A DNA stretch of 42,524 bases from a bacterium (GCA_018812585.1 JAHJDJ010000325.1:1-42524); one strand, 5' to 3'; shown: positions 24,367 to 32,648, counted from the first letter of the stretch. Translations and numbers: made by a program. The notes: generated by a model from the sequence alone, not told the origin.

Positions 24367-26169
24367 TTGATTCAAACGGGAGTCCCTCTGCACCTCATCG
24401 ACTGGGCCATTGTTGTCTTTTATTTGTTGATCGCGCTGGGAATCGGATACTACTTCACCAAGCGATCAGCATCCTCCACTGAAGAATTCTTCCTCTCGGG
24501 TCGTTCCCTCCCCTGGTGGATCGCCGGAACCTCCATGGTCGCCACCACCTTCGCCGCAGATACGCCTTTGGCAATTACAGAGCTGGTGCGCTCCGAAGGG
24601 ATCTGGCGGAACTGGTACTGGTGGTGTTTAGCGATGGGAGGTTTGCTAGGGGTTTTCTTCTTTGCGCGTTTGTGGCGGCGCGCGGAAGTGTTGACGGATA
24701 ACGAGCTGATCGAACTGCGTTATTCCGGGAAATCTGCGGCAGCGCTGCGGGGTTTCAAGGCGCTATATTTTGCACTGCTTTATAATTTTATCGTGATGGG
24801 ATGGGTGATTAACGGGATGTCGGCGGTGGCGTCTGTCACCCTGGGCGTGGGCCGGGGATGGGCGGTCTGGGGATGTGCCATCATCGCGCTGTTTTATTCC
24901 ACTCTATCCGGTTTCTGGGGGGTTGTGGTTACTGACTTCTTTCAATTTATATTGGCGATGGGCGGCGCGATACTCTTAGCCTATCTGGCGGTCGATCGCT
25001 TCGGCAGTATGGCTTCGCTGCTGGAGCAAGCTAAAGCATCCGCCTCGTTTCAAGCGGATACACTGCAGTTTTTCCCTTCCTTCGATATTGGTTCCGCTGG
25101 TTTTTTATCCAGTAATCTGTTTACATTTCTGGTTTTCGTGCTGGTGATGTGGTGGGCGTCGCATAACGCCGACGGGGGGGGGTATATCATACAGCGGATG
25201 TCTTCCTGCAAGAATGAGAAGCATGCGCTCTTAGCGACGCTCTGGTTCAACCTGGCGAATTACGCCTTCCGCGTCTGGCCGTGGGTGGTCGTGGCTGTGG
25301 TTTCAATGGTGATGTTTCCTTCATTGGTGGATGATCCCCTGGGGGATAAGGCGGGTTATCCCAAGGTCATGCTGGAGGTTTGCGGCCCGGGTGTGCTGGG
25401 TCTTTTAATTGCCAGTTTTCTGGCGGCGTTCATGTCCACTATTTCAACACACTTGAACTGGGGCGCGTCTTATCTGTTGAATGACGTGTACATGCGGTTC
25501 ATCAGACCGGAAGCATCGCAGAAACATTACATCTGGGCAGCACGTTTGGCGACCATTTTAGTGATGGCGGGAGCCGCTTTAACCGCGACCTTCATGGGAT
25601 CAATTGCCCGTGCATGGGAATTCATCTGGGCGATGGGCGCGGGCATCGGGCCGGTGTTAATCATGCGCTGGTTCTGGTGGCGCATCAACGCCTTGTCGGA
25701 AATCACGGCGCTGGCGTCGTCGATTCTGGTCACCATCGGTTTTGAAGTCATCGCTTTTGTACAGGCTCTGCAGAGCGGCGCGGAGTACGCGTTGTTCAGT
25801 AAAGCTCCCGTGATAGCGGGGTTGACCTTCAACATTCAGCACAAGGCGCTGGTCATCGTCCCGGTTTCGTTGGTAAGCTGGCTGATCGTGACGTTTATCA
25901 GCCAACCGGTGGAGCGGGAACGTTTGCGGTCGTTTTATGAAAGAGTCCATCCCGGCGGCATCTGGCCTGATGAATGGAAACAGAGGTGGGGATCGCAGCG
26001 CTTGTCCGGCTATATCCTGAATTGGATTTTGGGCGTCATCTTCATTTACGGCGCGACGTTTGGAATCGGCGCGCTGATTTTCACCAGTTGGGCTACAGGA
26101 ATCTGCCTGATTTTAGCTGCGGCAATCGCGGGATACTGGGGTGTCAGGCGCGCACTTGCTACGCCATGA
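24367..26169 (+). CDS. Sodium:solute symporter (SSS family)
   Basis: 600-residue inner-membrane protein with about 13-14 hydrophobic segments. N-terminal signature IDWAIVVFYLLIALGIGYYFTKRSASSTEEFFLSGRSLPWWIAGTSMVATTFAADTPLAI is characteristic of the SSS/SLC5 family, where the Ser/Thr-rich part contributes to sodium binding. A later conserved stretch is ASFLAAFMSTISTHLNWGASYLLNDVY. Substrate not predictable. The TTG start at 24367 has no Shine-Dalgarno site and lies just behind the upstream terminator, so the true start or promoter is uncertain. Lies between superoxide reductase and the nucleoside salvage operon. Confidence 0.88.
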   Translation: MIQTGVPLHLIDWAIVVFYLLIALGIGYYFTKRSASSTEEFFLSGRSLPWWIAGTSMVATTFAADTPLAITELVRSEGIWRNWYWWCLAMGGLLGVFFFARLWRRAEVLTDNELIELRYSGKSAAALRGFKALYFALLYNFIVMGWVINGMSAVASVTLGVGRGWAVWGCAIIALFYSTLSGFWGVVVTDFFQFILAMGGAILLAYLAVDRFGSMASLLEQAKASASFQADTLQFFPSFDIGSAGFLSSNLFTFLVFVLVMWWASHNADGGGYIIQRMSSCKNEKHALLATLWFNLANYAFRVWPWVVVAVVSMVMFPSLVDDPLGDKAGYPKVMLEVCGPGVLGLLIASFLAAFMSTISTHLNWGASYLLNDVYMRFIRPEASQKHYIWAARLATILVMAGAALTATFMGSIARAWEFIWAMGAGIGPVLIMRWFWWRINALSEITALASSILVTIGFEVIAFVQALQSGAEYALFSKAPVIAGLTFNIQHKALVIVPVSLVSWLIVTFISQPVERERLRSFYERVHPGGIWPDEWKQRWGSQRLSGYILNWILGVIFIYGATFGIGALIFTSWATGICLILAAAIAGYWGVRRALATP

Positions 26170-26182
26170 CCGCACAATTGTT

Positions 26183-26211
26183 TTGACTAAGACCGTAATA
26201 ATTCGTATATT
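26183..26211 (+). promoter_or_regulatory. Promoter of the nucleoside salvage operon
   Basis: TTGACT (26183-26188), exactly 17 nt, TATATT (26206-26211). Transcript start about 26218, 40 nt before the transporter start. One of the best promoter matches in the window. Confidence 0.75.
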
Positions 26212-26258
26212 GGCAGAAAATTCAACATCAACCTGATCGAAATCTTTCAACTTGAACC

Positions 26259-27536
26259 ATGGAACGTCTCATCAGTCTTCTGGGTATCCTGGCGCTTTTA
26301 GGAATCGCTTTTCTGATGTCCAACAACAAGCGGAAGATCAACTTTCGGACTGTTTTGGTCGGAACGGGGATTCAGTTTTCGCTGGGAGTGGTGCTACTCT
26401 GGTGGGAACCGGGCGTTAAGGCTTTCCGCTGGTTGTCAGATCAAGTCTATACCTTTCTGGCGCTTTCTCAGGTGGGCGTTGACTTTCTCTTCGGCGAGCT
26501 GGGAAAGCCTGGTAATTACGGTCTTTACGGCCCGCAGATCGCGCTGATTATCGCTTCTACGATCATCTTTTTCAGCGCTTTCATGGCGATCTTATACTAT
26601 CTGGGCGTCATGCAGTTCATCATCGAAGGAATGGCGAAATTCATGCGTTGGGCGATGCGGACGTCGGGAGCGGAATCTCTCTCCTGCTCGGCCAACATTT
26701 TCGTCGGTCAGACCGAAGCGCCCTTACTGATTCGCCCTTTCTTAAATGAGATGACCGTATCGGAGCTGCATGCTGTCATGGTGGGCGGGTTTGCAACGAT
26801 TGCCGGCGGCGTGCTGGCCAGCTATATGAGTTTAGGCGTTTCGGCCGGACACTTGATTGCGGCTTCGGTGATGTCGGCTCCGGCGGCGCTGGTGATGGCC
26901 AAGATCATCTTCCCGGAAACGGAACATTCGAAAACTGCCGGCGACGTGAAAATACCTGAGGTGAAGCTTTATGATAATGTCCTTGATGCCGCCGCGCGGG
27001 GCACGACGGATGGATTAAAGTTAGCGGCTAACGTGCTGGCTATGTTGATCAGTTTTCTGGCGTTAATCGCACTGGTGGACGTAATCCTGGGTGGATGTGA
27101 TACTCTGATCGACGGAAAGCTTATGGGAGGAACATTCATGGAGGGGAGAGGGTATGAGGGTATTTTCCCGGCCAAACTGAGTGTTCTTTTCGGAACCATC
27201 TTCGCTCCGCTGGCGTTTCTCATGGGCGTTCCCTGGGCTGATGCAAGTATAGTCGGGAATCTACTGGGCACGAAAATCGCGGCTAACGAATTTGTCGCTT
27301 ATCTGCAGTTATCGCAATTAATTTCAGACGGTCACTTGAGTGAACGCTCCATTACCATTGCAACTTATGCGTTGTGTGGATTTGCCAATTTCGGATCGAT
27401 TGGTATCCAGTTGGGGGGAATCGGATCCCTGGCGCCGGGGCGACGTCCGGAATTGTCTAAGGTTGCTCTGAAGGCGATGTTTGGGGGCGCACTGGCTTCC
27501 TGGATGACCGCTTCAATAGCAGGACTATTAATTTAG
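26259..27536 (+). CDS. nupC: Concentrative nucleoside transporter (CNT/NupC family)
   Basis: Ion-coupled uptake of nucleosides. 425 residues with about 10 membrane segments. Family core motifs: GTGIQFSLGVVLLW, GAESLSCSANIFVGQTEAPLLIRPFLNEMTVSELHAVMVGGFATIAGGVLASYM (nucleoside site), ASVMSAPAALVMAKII, and CGFANFGSIGIQLGGIGSLAPGRR. First gene of an operon with adenosine deaminase (13 nt downstream) and purine nucleoside phosphorylase, which supports purine nucleoside uptake. Confidence 0.95.
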   Translation: MERLISLLGILALLGIAFLMSNNKRKINFRTVLVGTGIQFSLGVVLLWWEPGVKAFRWLSDQVYTFLALSQVGVDFLFGELGKPGNYGLYGPQIALIIASTIIFFSAFMAILYYLGVMQFIIEGMAKFMRWAMRTSGAESLSCSANIFVGQTEAPLLIRPFLNEMTVSELHAVMVGGFATIAGGVLASYMSLGVSAGHLIAASVMSAPAALVMAKIIFPETEHSKTAGDVKIPEVKLYDNVLDAAARGTTDGLKLAANVLAMLISFLALIALVDVILGGCDTLIDGKLMGGTFMEGRGYEGIFPAKLSVLFGTIFAPLAFLMGVPWADASIVGNLLGTKIAANEFVAYLQLSQLISDGHLSERSITIATYALCGFANFGSIGIQLGGIGSLAPGRRPELSKVALKAMFGGALASWMTASIAGLLI

Positions 27537-27549
27537 AGAGATAACCAAT

Positions 27550-28626
27550 ATGAGTGAGACAAAGAAAAAACAGATAGTAAAATCCAATTTGCCATCCCGC
27601 GAAGAGATCTTTGCGTTACCCAAAGTTGACCTGCACTGCCATCTTGATGGCTCGGTCCGACCTGAAACCCTATGGGAATTGGCCGAGGAACGAAAATTTC
27701 CGCTAAAAGCAAAAACCAAGGAAGAATTCCTCGATTTCTTCCGTGTGAAAAAGCCTTTCAAGAACCTGGAAGAGTATCTGGAGCGTTTTCATACGGTTCT
27801 GCCCATTTTGCAGGACACAGAATCACTGGAGCGGGTCTCATACGAGCTTGCTGTCGATGCCGCCGCAGAGAATGTGCTTTACCTCGAAGTGCGATATGCT
27901 CCCATTCTGCACACGGATCAAGGGTTGACTCTCTCGCAGGTGATGGATGCGGTACTGGAGGGTCTGCGACGCGCGGAGCGCGATGCTGATATCATTGCGC
28001 GCGTGATCGTCTGCGGAATTCGCAACATCAGTCCGCAGACGTCACTTCGTCTGGCGGAACTGACCGCAGCCTATAAGTCGCAAGGAGTGGTCGGATTCGA
28101 TCTGGCCGGCGCTGAGGATCAGTATCCGGCAAAAGATCATTCCGAAGCATTTTATCTGATCCGGCGCAACAACATTAACTGCACGGTTCATGCCGGTGAG
28201 GCTTACGGTCCTGAATCGATCCGCCAAGCGCTGCATGATCTGAATACGCATCGCATCGGACATGGCACACGCCTGCGGGAAAATGGCGATCTGTTGAATT
28301 ATGTCAACGATCATCGTATTCCCATGGAGGTCTGTCTGACCTCAAACGTACAGACGCGTGCCGTCAAAGATTTCCAGTCGCATCCACTGCAGTTCTACTA
28401 CGATTACGGTTTGCGTGTCACCCTCAATACCGACAACCGGCTGATTTCAAATACAACCGTTACGGATGAGTATGTCGCTGCTTGCGAGACGTTTGGCTTC
28501 GATGAGCAGGATCTCAAGAATATGATCGTGATGGGTTTCAAAAGCAGTTTTCTGCCATATAAGAACCGGGTAAGACTGTTAGAGCGCGTGCTGCGCATCT
28601 TACGAAAGAAAAAGACTCCTTTTTAG
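27550..28626 (+). CDS. add: Adenosine deaminase
   Basis: Converts adenosine to inosine. 358 residues, usual length. Zinc/catalytic motifs in order: LPKVDLHCHLDGSVRPETL, VVGFDLAGAEDQYP, CTVHAGEAYGPESI (His, Glu), RIGHGTRL, and LNTDNRLISNTTVTDEY (Asp). AGAGA precedes the ATG. Its product inosine is the substrate of the next gene, 3 nt downstream. The YeaQ/aminodeoxyfutalosine deaminase branch is possible, but the operon context favours adenosine. Confidence 0.93.
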   Translation: MSETKKKQIVKSNLPSREEIFALPKVDLHCHLDGSVRPETLWELAEERKFPLKAKTKEEFLDFFRVKKPFKNLEEYLERFHTVLPILQDTESLERVSYELAVDAAAENVLYLEVRYAPILHTDQGLTLSQVMDAVLEGLRRAERDADIIARVIVCGIRNISPQTSLRLAELTAAYKSQGVVGFDLAGAEDQYPAKDHSEAFYLIRRNNINCTVHAGEAYGPESIRQALHDLNTHRIGHGTRLRENGDLLNYVNDHRIPMEVCLTSNVQTRAVKDFQSHPLQFYYDYGLRVTLNTDNRLISNTTVTDEYVAACETFGFDEQDLKNMIVMGFKSSFLPYKNRVRLLERVLRILRKKKTPF

Positions 28627-28629
28627 AGT

Positions 28630-29448
28630 ATGTCTAAATTAGATAACATCGTAAAAACGGTGCAGCCGCTTTTCCCCGAACCTCCCGCAATTGCGGTCGT
28701 CTTAGGCAGCGGCCTGGGGACCTTTGCGGAGGAGTTGGAGTCGCCGCGGAAAATTGCGACGTCCGAAATCGCGGGTTACCCCAGATCCACAGTGGCCGGT
28801 CATGACGGGTTTATCATTTCCGGTTCTCTTGCTGGTAAGCGTGCGATCTGCTTTCAGGGGCGGATTCATCTCTACGAGGGTTACGAGGTTGATGAGGTCG
28901 TTCTGCCAATTCAATTAGCTTCCGCGTTGGGGGCTAAGACATTGATCATCACGAATGCATCCGGGGGGGTGAACGATGCTCTTGCTCCCGGATCGCTGAT
29001 GCTGATTACCGATCAGATCAATTTTCAGTTTCGCCGCAGAGTATTGCCTTCAGAAAATCAGCCAACAATAGAAAGACCGACATGGTATTCAGGGACAGGG
29101 CCGTATTCGCCTCCTTTGCAAACCTTAGCATTAGAAGCGGCTTCTGATGAGAAGATTCGACTATTTCCCGGCCGCCTTGGGGCGGTGTTGGGGCCAACTT
29201 ACGAAACACCGGCAGAAGTTCGCATGCTGCGGTTTTTAGGAGCTGACTCTACCAGTATGTCAACGGTGGCGGAAGCCGCGGAAGCCGCGCGCTTGGGGAT
29301 GGAAGTCCTGGGAATAAGCTGCATTACCAATAAAGCCGCCGGTCTGCCGGGGTCAACCTTGGATCACGAAGACGTAATTGCCGTCGCGGCGCGCGTGAAG
29401 GACGATTTTATCCGCCTGTTGAAGTCGATTATCCAACGGATCAAATAA
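28630..29448 (+). CDS. punA: Purine nucleoside phosphorylase (PNP-II/trimeric type)
   Basis: Phosphorolysis of inosine or guanosine to base and ribose 1-phosphate. 272 residues, trimeric-type length. Motifs: VVLGSGLGTFAEELE (phosphate Ser), CFQGRIHLYEGY, LIITNASGGVNDALAPGSLMLITDQIN, LGPTYETPAEVRMLRFLGADSTSMSTVAEAAEAARLGMEVLGISCITNKAAGL. One altered position is MSTVAEA, where Gly/Met-SxVPE is usual (Ala for Pro). Confidence 0.94.
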   Translation: MSKLDNIVKTVQPLFPEPPAIAVVLGSGLGTFAEELESPRKIATSEIAGYPRSTVAGHDGFIISGSLAGKRAICFQGRIHLYEGYEVDEVVLPIQLASALGAKTLIITNASGGVNDALAPGSLMLITDQINFQFRRRVLPSENQPTIERPTWYSGTGPYSPPLQTLALEAASDEKIRLFPGRLGAVLGPTYETPAEVRMLRFLGADSTSMSTVAEAAEAARLGMEVLGISCITNKAAGLPGSTLDHEDVIAVAARVKDDFIRLLKSIIQRIK

Positions 29449-29450
29449 TC

Positions 29451-29600
29451 ATGTTTATCAGTTCAGCAATTATTGCGCGGCTGGACGATCAGGTCTGGGA
29501 GATGATTTTAGATGGCCTGCGACCGGTTGAAAGCGATGCATTGGATTATCAGGCAGGGGACGAAGACCTGGAATATATGATTGAAAGGGGGGAAGATTAG
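29451..29600 (+). CDS. Hypothetical 49-aa protein between punA and the M20 peptidase
   Basis: Below the track's length limit. Reads MFISSAIIARLDDQVWEMIL and continues to EYMIERGED: acidic, with one amphipathic helix and no membrane segment. It starts 2 nt after the punA stop and ends with TAG directly joined to the ATG of the peptidase. Its last codons contain the peptidase's Shine-Dalgarno site (AAAGGGGGG). The perfect fit into the gap argues for a real translated gene, perhaps serving translational coupling. I do not recognise the family. Confidence 0.55.
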   Translation: MFISSAIIARLDDQVWEMILDGLRPVESDALDYQAGDEDLEYMIERGED

Positions 29601-30941
29601 ATGCCGCGGCGCTTATTTATCTTTTTATTCTGCTTCTTTCCAATTTTGGTTCAAGCAGTAGAACCGGATTGGAATAAGATCGAAGAGGAACTGATTGACC
29701 TGTTGCAGAAGCTGATTCAGGTCGATACGCAGAATCCTCCCGGCAATGAATTAGCTGCGTGCCGCGTTTTAGATAAATTCTTCCGCAAGAATGGCATTTC
29801 CAGCAAGATCTATCGGGTTGACGATCAGCGGGCAAACCTTTTAGCTCGTTTGAAGGGAGACGGTTCGCAGAAAGCGATTCTGCTGGCGGCTCACACTGAC
29901 GTGGTTCCTGCCAACGGAGATAAATGGTCGGTTGATCCCTTCTCAGGGGAAGTGCTCGATGGTTATATTTATGGGCGCGGCGCCATCGACGATAAGGGGA
30001 TGCTGGCAGTTCATGCGATGACGCTTGTCTTGCTGAAGCGACAAAATGTCCCCTTGCGGCGGGATGTCATTTTTTTAGCGACGGCAGGCGAGGAATCGGG
30101 CGGCAGTCCGGGAATTAAGTGGATGCTGGAGCGGCATCGTCCCAAGTTGGAAGCAGCCTTTGCATTAAATGAGGGCGGCCGCATCATCTACAGAAATGGC
30201 AAACCGCTCTACATCGCACTGCAAACGGAAGAAAAACAGGCATATAACATAAATTTGACTGCCACGGGCACGACCGGGCATTCGTCGATTCCCAGATTGG
30301 ATAATGCGATTGTCAGCATGGCGAAGGCTCTGGAACGGTTAGAGCGGCGTCCGATGCAGCAATCGCTGGACGCCGTGACGACAGCGTTTTTCCAGGAGAT
30401 CAATCGGGTTGATACGGCAGTGGTTTGGACCGACAATCAGGTGCTAACCACCGATCCATTATATCTGGCGATTCTGTCCAATACGATCGCTCCGACGATT
30501 ATCTCGGGCGGTATTAAGTCGAACGTGCATCCTCCATCAGTCGAATTGAATTTGAACTGCAGGTTGCTGCCCTCTCAGGATGTGGATGAGTTCGTTGACA
30601 GTCTACGCACCTGGATCTCTCCCGGACCTTATTCATTTGATTATCGCAAGCGGAATCCTGCCCCAGCGCCGTCACCACAGGACGGTCTTGGTTATATTCT
30701 GATTGAGCAGGTTTGCAATGAATTATATCCGGGTACGCCGGTTTTGCCTTATCTTTCACCGGGAATGTCGGATGGGACGAGCTTACGCCATGAAGGCATT
30801 CCGACCTATGGGCTGCTCCCTTTCCCGCTGGATGAAGAAGAGGTCTGGAGACAGCACGGCGTCGATGAGAGATTGTCGCTGGAATCGTTGATGATGGGGA
30901 TGAAGCTGGTACACAGGTTAGTGAAGTTAGCAGGGATTTAG
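29601..30941 (+). CDS. Exported M20-family metallopeptidase (ArgE/DapE-like)
   Basis: 446 residues with a signal peptide (MPRRLFIFLFCFFPILVQA), so it probably works in the periplasm. Zinc-site motifs: LAAHTDVVPA, GRGAIDDKGM, TAGEESGGSPG (catalytic Glu), and QHGVDERLSLES near the end. A dimerisation domain sits in the middle (TTGHSSIPRLDNAI). The export signal argues against a role in cytosolic arginine or lysine synthesis and for peptide or acyl-amino-acid breakdown (inference). Confidence 0.92.
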   Translation: MPRRLFIFLFCFFPILVQAVEPDWNKIEEELIDLLQKLIQVDTQNPPGNELAACRVLDKFFRKNGISSKIYRVDDQRANLLARLKGDGSQKAILLAAHTDVVPANGDKWSVDPFSGEVLDGYIYGRGAIDDKGMLAVHAMTLVLLKRQNVPLRRDVIFLATAGEESGGSPGIKWMLERHRPKLEAAFALNEGGRIIYRNGKPLYIALQTEEKQAYNINLTATGTTGHSSIPRLDNAIVSMAKALERLERRPMQQSLDAVTTAFFQEINRVDTAVVWTDNQVLTTDPLYLAILSNTIAPTIISGGIKSNVHPPSVELNLNCRLLPSQDVDEFVDSLRTWISPGPYSFDYRKRNPAPAPSPQDGLGYILIEQVCNELYPGTPVLPYLSPGMSDGTSLRHEGIPTYGLLPFPLDEEEVWRQHGVDERLSLESLMMGMKLVHRLVKLAGI

Positions 30942-30954
30942 TCAGGGATATCAT

Positions 30955-31950
30955 ATGTTGACTTTCAAGCAATATGTCGCAGAGATAACGGATGTCATTC
31001 ATCGGACCAGCGGATTTGACCCTGATCTGCAGGCCAAAATTCTGGCAACGCTTGTCTTTCTTCTGTCGCTCTCTATCCTGCGTTACGTTATTCTCCGCAT
31101 CGTCTGGAGACGTACCGAAGATGTTCACGTCCGCTATCTCTGGCGTAAGAGTATAAGTTATATTGTCACGGCGCTGGGATTACTGTTCATCGTCCGTCTG
31201 TGGTTTTCAGGATTTAAGGATCTGGGCACATTTTTAGGGTTAGTTTCTGCTGGACTGGCAATTGCGTTAAAAGACCCTTTAACCGATATCGCAGGCTGGA
31301 TGTTTATTCTCTGGCGTAAGCCGTTCGGTATCGGTGACCGCATTCAGATCGGCGCGCACGCGGGCGACGTTATCGATATTCGTCTTTTCCAGTTCACTTT
31401 ATTGGAAATTGGCAACTGGGTGGATGCAGATCAAAGTACCGGTCGGGTGATTCACATCCCAAATGAAAAGGTCTTCATGGAAGCGCTGGCCAACTATAGC
31501 AAAGGCTTTCAGTTCATCTGGAATGAGATCGCGGTACTGGTAACTTTTGAGAGTGATTGGAAGAAAGCGAAAGAAATTCTGGCGCGGATTGTTGCTCGGC
31601 ATGCGGAGCATCTGACTCAAGAGGCACAGGAGAAGGTCAAAAAGGCGAGCCAGAAATTCATGATATTTTACACTCAATTGACACCGATTGTGTACACTGA
31701 CGTTAAAGATAGCGGAGTCAACTTGACCATCAGGTATCTCACTGATCCGAGAAAGCGACGCGGATCCACGCAAAATATCTGGGAAGATATCCTGACAGAA
31801 TTTGCTGAGCATAAAGATATTGATTTCGCTTATCCAACGACCCGGTTTTACAATAATTTGAACGAGGGAAAAGAGGCTGGTAACTCAGGTCTACCGAGTC
31901 AACAGAGGGTAGATCACTTGGATAATCGTGAAGCAAAAAACTCGACATAG
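30955..31950 (+). CDS. MscS-family mechanosensitive channel
   Basis: 331 residues, three membrane helices (about 25-45, 65-85, 90-115) and a cytosolic beta/alpha domain. The pore-lining helix and following signature read FLGLVSAGLAIALKDPLTDIAGWMFILWRKPFGIGDRIQIG, then GDVIDI, and VIHIPNEKVFMEALANYS. Protects against osmotic downshock (family role). AGGGA lies 8 nt before the ATG. The C-terminal 25 residues are hydrophilic and not conserved. Confidence 0.92.
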   Translation: MLTFKQYVAEITDVIHRTSGFDPDLQAKILATLVFLLSLSILRYVILRIVWRRTEDVHVRYLWRKSISYIVTALGLLFIVRLWFSGFKDLGTFLGLVSAGLAIALKDPLTDIAGWMFILWRKPFGIGDRIQIGAHAGDVIDIRLFQFTLLEIGNWVDADQSTGRVIHIPNEKVFMEALANYSKGFQFIWNEIAVLVTFESDWKKAKEILARIVARHAEHLTQEAQEKVKKASQKFMIFYTQLTPIVYTDVKDSGVNLTIRYLTDPRKRRGSTQNIWEDILTEFAEHKDIDFAYPTTRFYNNLNEGKEAGNSGLPSQQRVDHLDNREAKNST

Positions 31951-31959
31951 TTGCCGGGT

Positions 31960-31977
31960 TTCGCGGAGAGGGCGGGA
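31960..31977. repeat. 18-bp direct repeat, outer copy (tRNA-Ser 3' end fragment)
   Basis: Identical to 32411-32428 and 451 bp from it. The matching bases on either side differ at once, so the repeat is exactly 18 bp. Confidence 0.95.
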
Positions 31978-31979
31978 AG

Positions 31980-31998
31980 GTAGTTTGAGGTTTGAAGT
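31980..31998. repeat. Left complementary end of the S23/IVP element
   Basis: GTAGTTTGAGGTTTGAAGT, 16/19 complementary to 32379-32397. It starts 2 nt inside the direct repeat. Confidence 0.75.
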
Positions 31999-32019
31999 AG
32001 ATAAAGCGCTACATATATA

Positions 32020-32379
32020 ATGCAGAATTACAAAACGTTATCCGTCTGGCACAAAAGTCACCGTTTGGTGTTAGAGACATACGAATTGACGGCTAAGTAC
32101 CCAAAGACTGAACAATATGGATTGACCAGCCAAATGAGGCGGGCAGCGGTTTCTGCACCTGCCAATATCGCAGAAGGGTGCAGCCGCGACTCTGCTGCGG
32201 ATTTCGTCAATTTTTTGAGGATCGCGGTTGGATCAATCAATGAATTAGAATATTATTTCATACTTTCCGGTGAACTTGGCCTTCTAACTGATGACTCTGC
32301 TGTGCTACTTGGGGAGAAGGCATTAGAAATAAAGAAAATGCTCATCAACCTTATCAAAAAGGTGAGAGCATCACAGTGA
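32020..32379 (+). CDS. Four-helix bundle protein, S23/IVP family (23S rRNA intervening-sequence protein)
   Basis: 119 residues. MQNYKTLSVWHKSHRLVLETYELTAKYP, YGLTSQMRRAAVSAPANIAEG and FLRIAVGSINELEYYFILS form the complete S23/IVP signature. The family was first seen as ORFs inside 23S rRNA intervening sequences and shares its fold with the Avd protein of diversity-generating retroelements. The molecular role is unknown, possibly nucleic-acid binding. Its start lacks a Shine-Dalgarno site, and its stop codon touches the right complementary end. It lies downstream of the MscS gene and upstream of two convergent tRNA-Ser genes. Confidence 0.93.
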   Translation: MQNYKTLSVWHKSHRLVLETYELTAKYPKTEQYGLTSQMRRAAVSAPANIAEGCSRDSAADFVNFLRIAVGSINELEYYFILSGELGLLTDDSAVLLGEKALEIKKMLINLIKKVRASQ

Positions 32380-32397
32380 CTATAAACCACAAACTAC
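32379..32397. repeat. Right complementary end of the S23/IVP element
   Basis: ACTATAAACCACAAACTAC, overlapping the last base of the S23/IVP stop codon. The motif is partly repeated again at 32395-32410 (ACAAACTATAAACTA). Confidence 0.75.
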
Positions 32398-32410
32398 AAA
32401 CTATAAACTA

Positions 32411-32428
32411 TTCGCGGAGAGGGCGGGA
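32411..32428. repeat. 18-bp direct repeat, inner copy within tRNA-Ser(GCU)
   Basis: Covers the acceptor 3' strand, discriminator base and part of the T arm of the tRNA gene, plus 4 nt beyond it. Confidence 0.95.
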
Positions 32429-32504
32429 TTCGAACCCGCGGTGAGGTTTTGGCCCCACACTCGCTTAGCAGGCGAGCGCCTTCAGCCAGCTCGGCCACCT
32501 CTCC
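32415..32504 (-). tRNA. tRNA-Ser (anticodon GCU)
   Basis: 90 nt. Acceptor GGAGAGG/CCTCTCC with discriminator G. Anticodon loop CTGCTAA between GCTCGC-type stems, anticodon GCU. Long variable arm (TGTGGGGCCAAAACCTCACC) as expected for a class II serine tRNA, and T loop TTCGAAT. CCA is not encoded. Reads serine codons AGC and AGU. Confidence 0.95.
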
Positions 32505-32510
32505 AATTTG

Positions 32511-32596
32511 CGGAGGATGAGGGACTCGAACCCCCATGGCCCCAAAGGGCCGGCGGCTTTCAAGGCCGCTGCCTTACCAATTAGGACTAATCCTCC
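32511..32596 (-). tRNA. tRNA-Ser (anticodon UGA)
   Basis: 86 nt. Acceptor GGAGGAT/ATCCTCC with discriminator G. Anticodon stem GCGGC/GCCGC around CTTGAAA, anticodon UGA. Long variable arm (CGGCCCTTTGGGGCCAT), T loop TTCGAGT. CCA is not encoded. Lies 6 nt upstream of tRNA-Ser(GCU) in the direction of transcription, so both are probably one transcript. Reads UCN serine codons, mainly UCA. Confidence 0.93.
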
Positions 32597-32620
32597 CAAG
32601 AACCCTGAATGGCTTATAGG

Positions 32621-32648
32621 GGTATAATACCCAGGAACTCCGAGTCAA
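32621..32648 (-). promoter_or_regulatory. Promoter of the tRNA-Ser pair
   Basis: Minus strand TTGACT (32643-32648), 16 nt, TATACC (32621-32626), about 25 nt before the mature 5' end of tRNA-Ser(UGA). Confidence 0.5.

Larger units (their letters stand above)
31960..32428. mobile_element. Putative IVS-like element: S23/IVP gene with complementary ends, duplicating a tRNA-Ser 3' end
   Basis: An 18-bp exact direct repeat (TTCGCGGAGAGGGCGGGA) stands at 31960-31977 and 32411-32428. The second copy covers the last 14 nt of the tRNA-Ser(GCU) gene. Just inside, 31980-31998 (GTAGTTTGAGGTTTGAAGT) is complementary at 16 of 19 positions to 32379-32397. The only gene inside is the four-helix-bundle S23/IVP gene, which fills the space between the complementary ends. 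This layout resembles the intervening sequences known from 23S rRNA, but here at a tRNA gene. No integrase is present. Confidence 0.6.

Noticed and set aside
32016-32021. Perfect TATAAT just upstream of the S23/IVP start
   Set aside because: It overlaps the ATG, and the family's N-terminus requires that start, so it cannot be the promoter of this gene.
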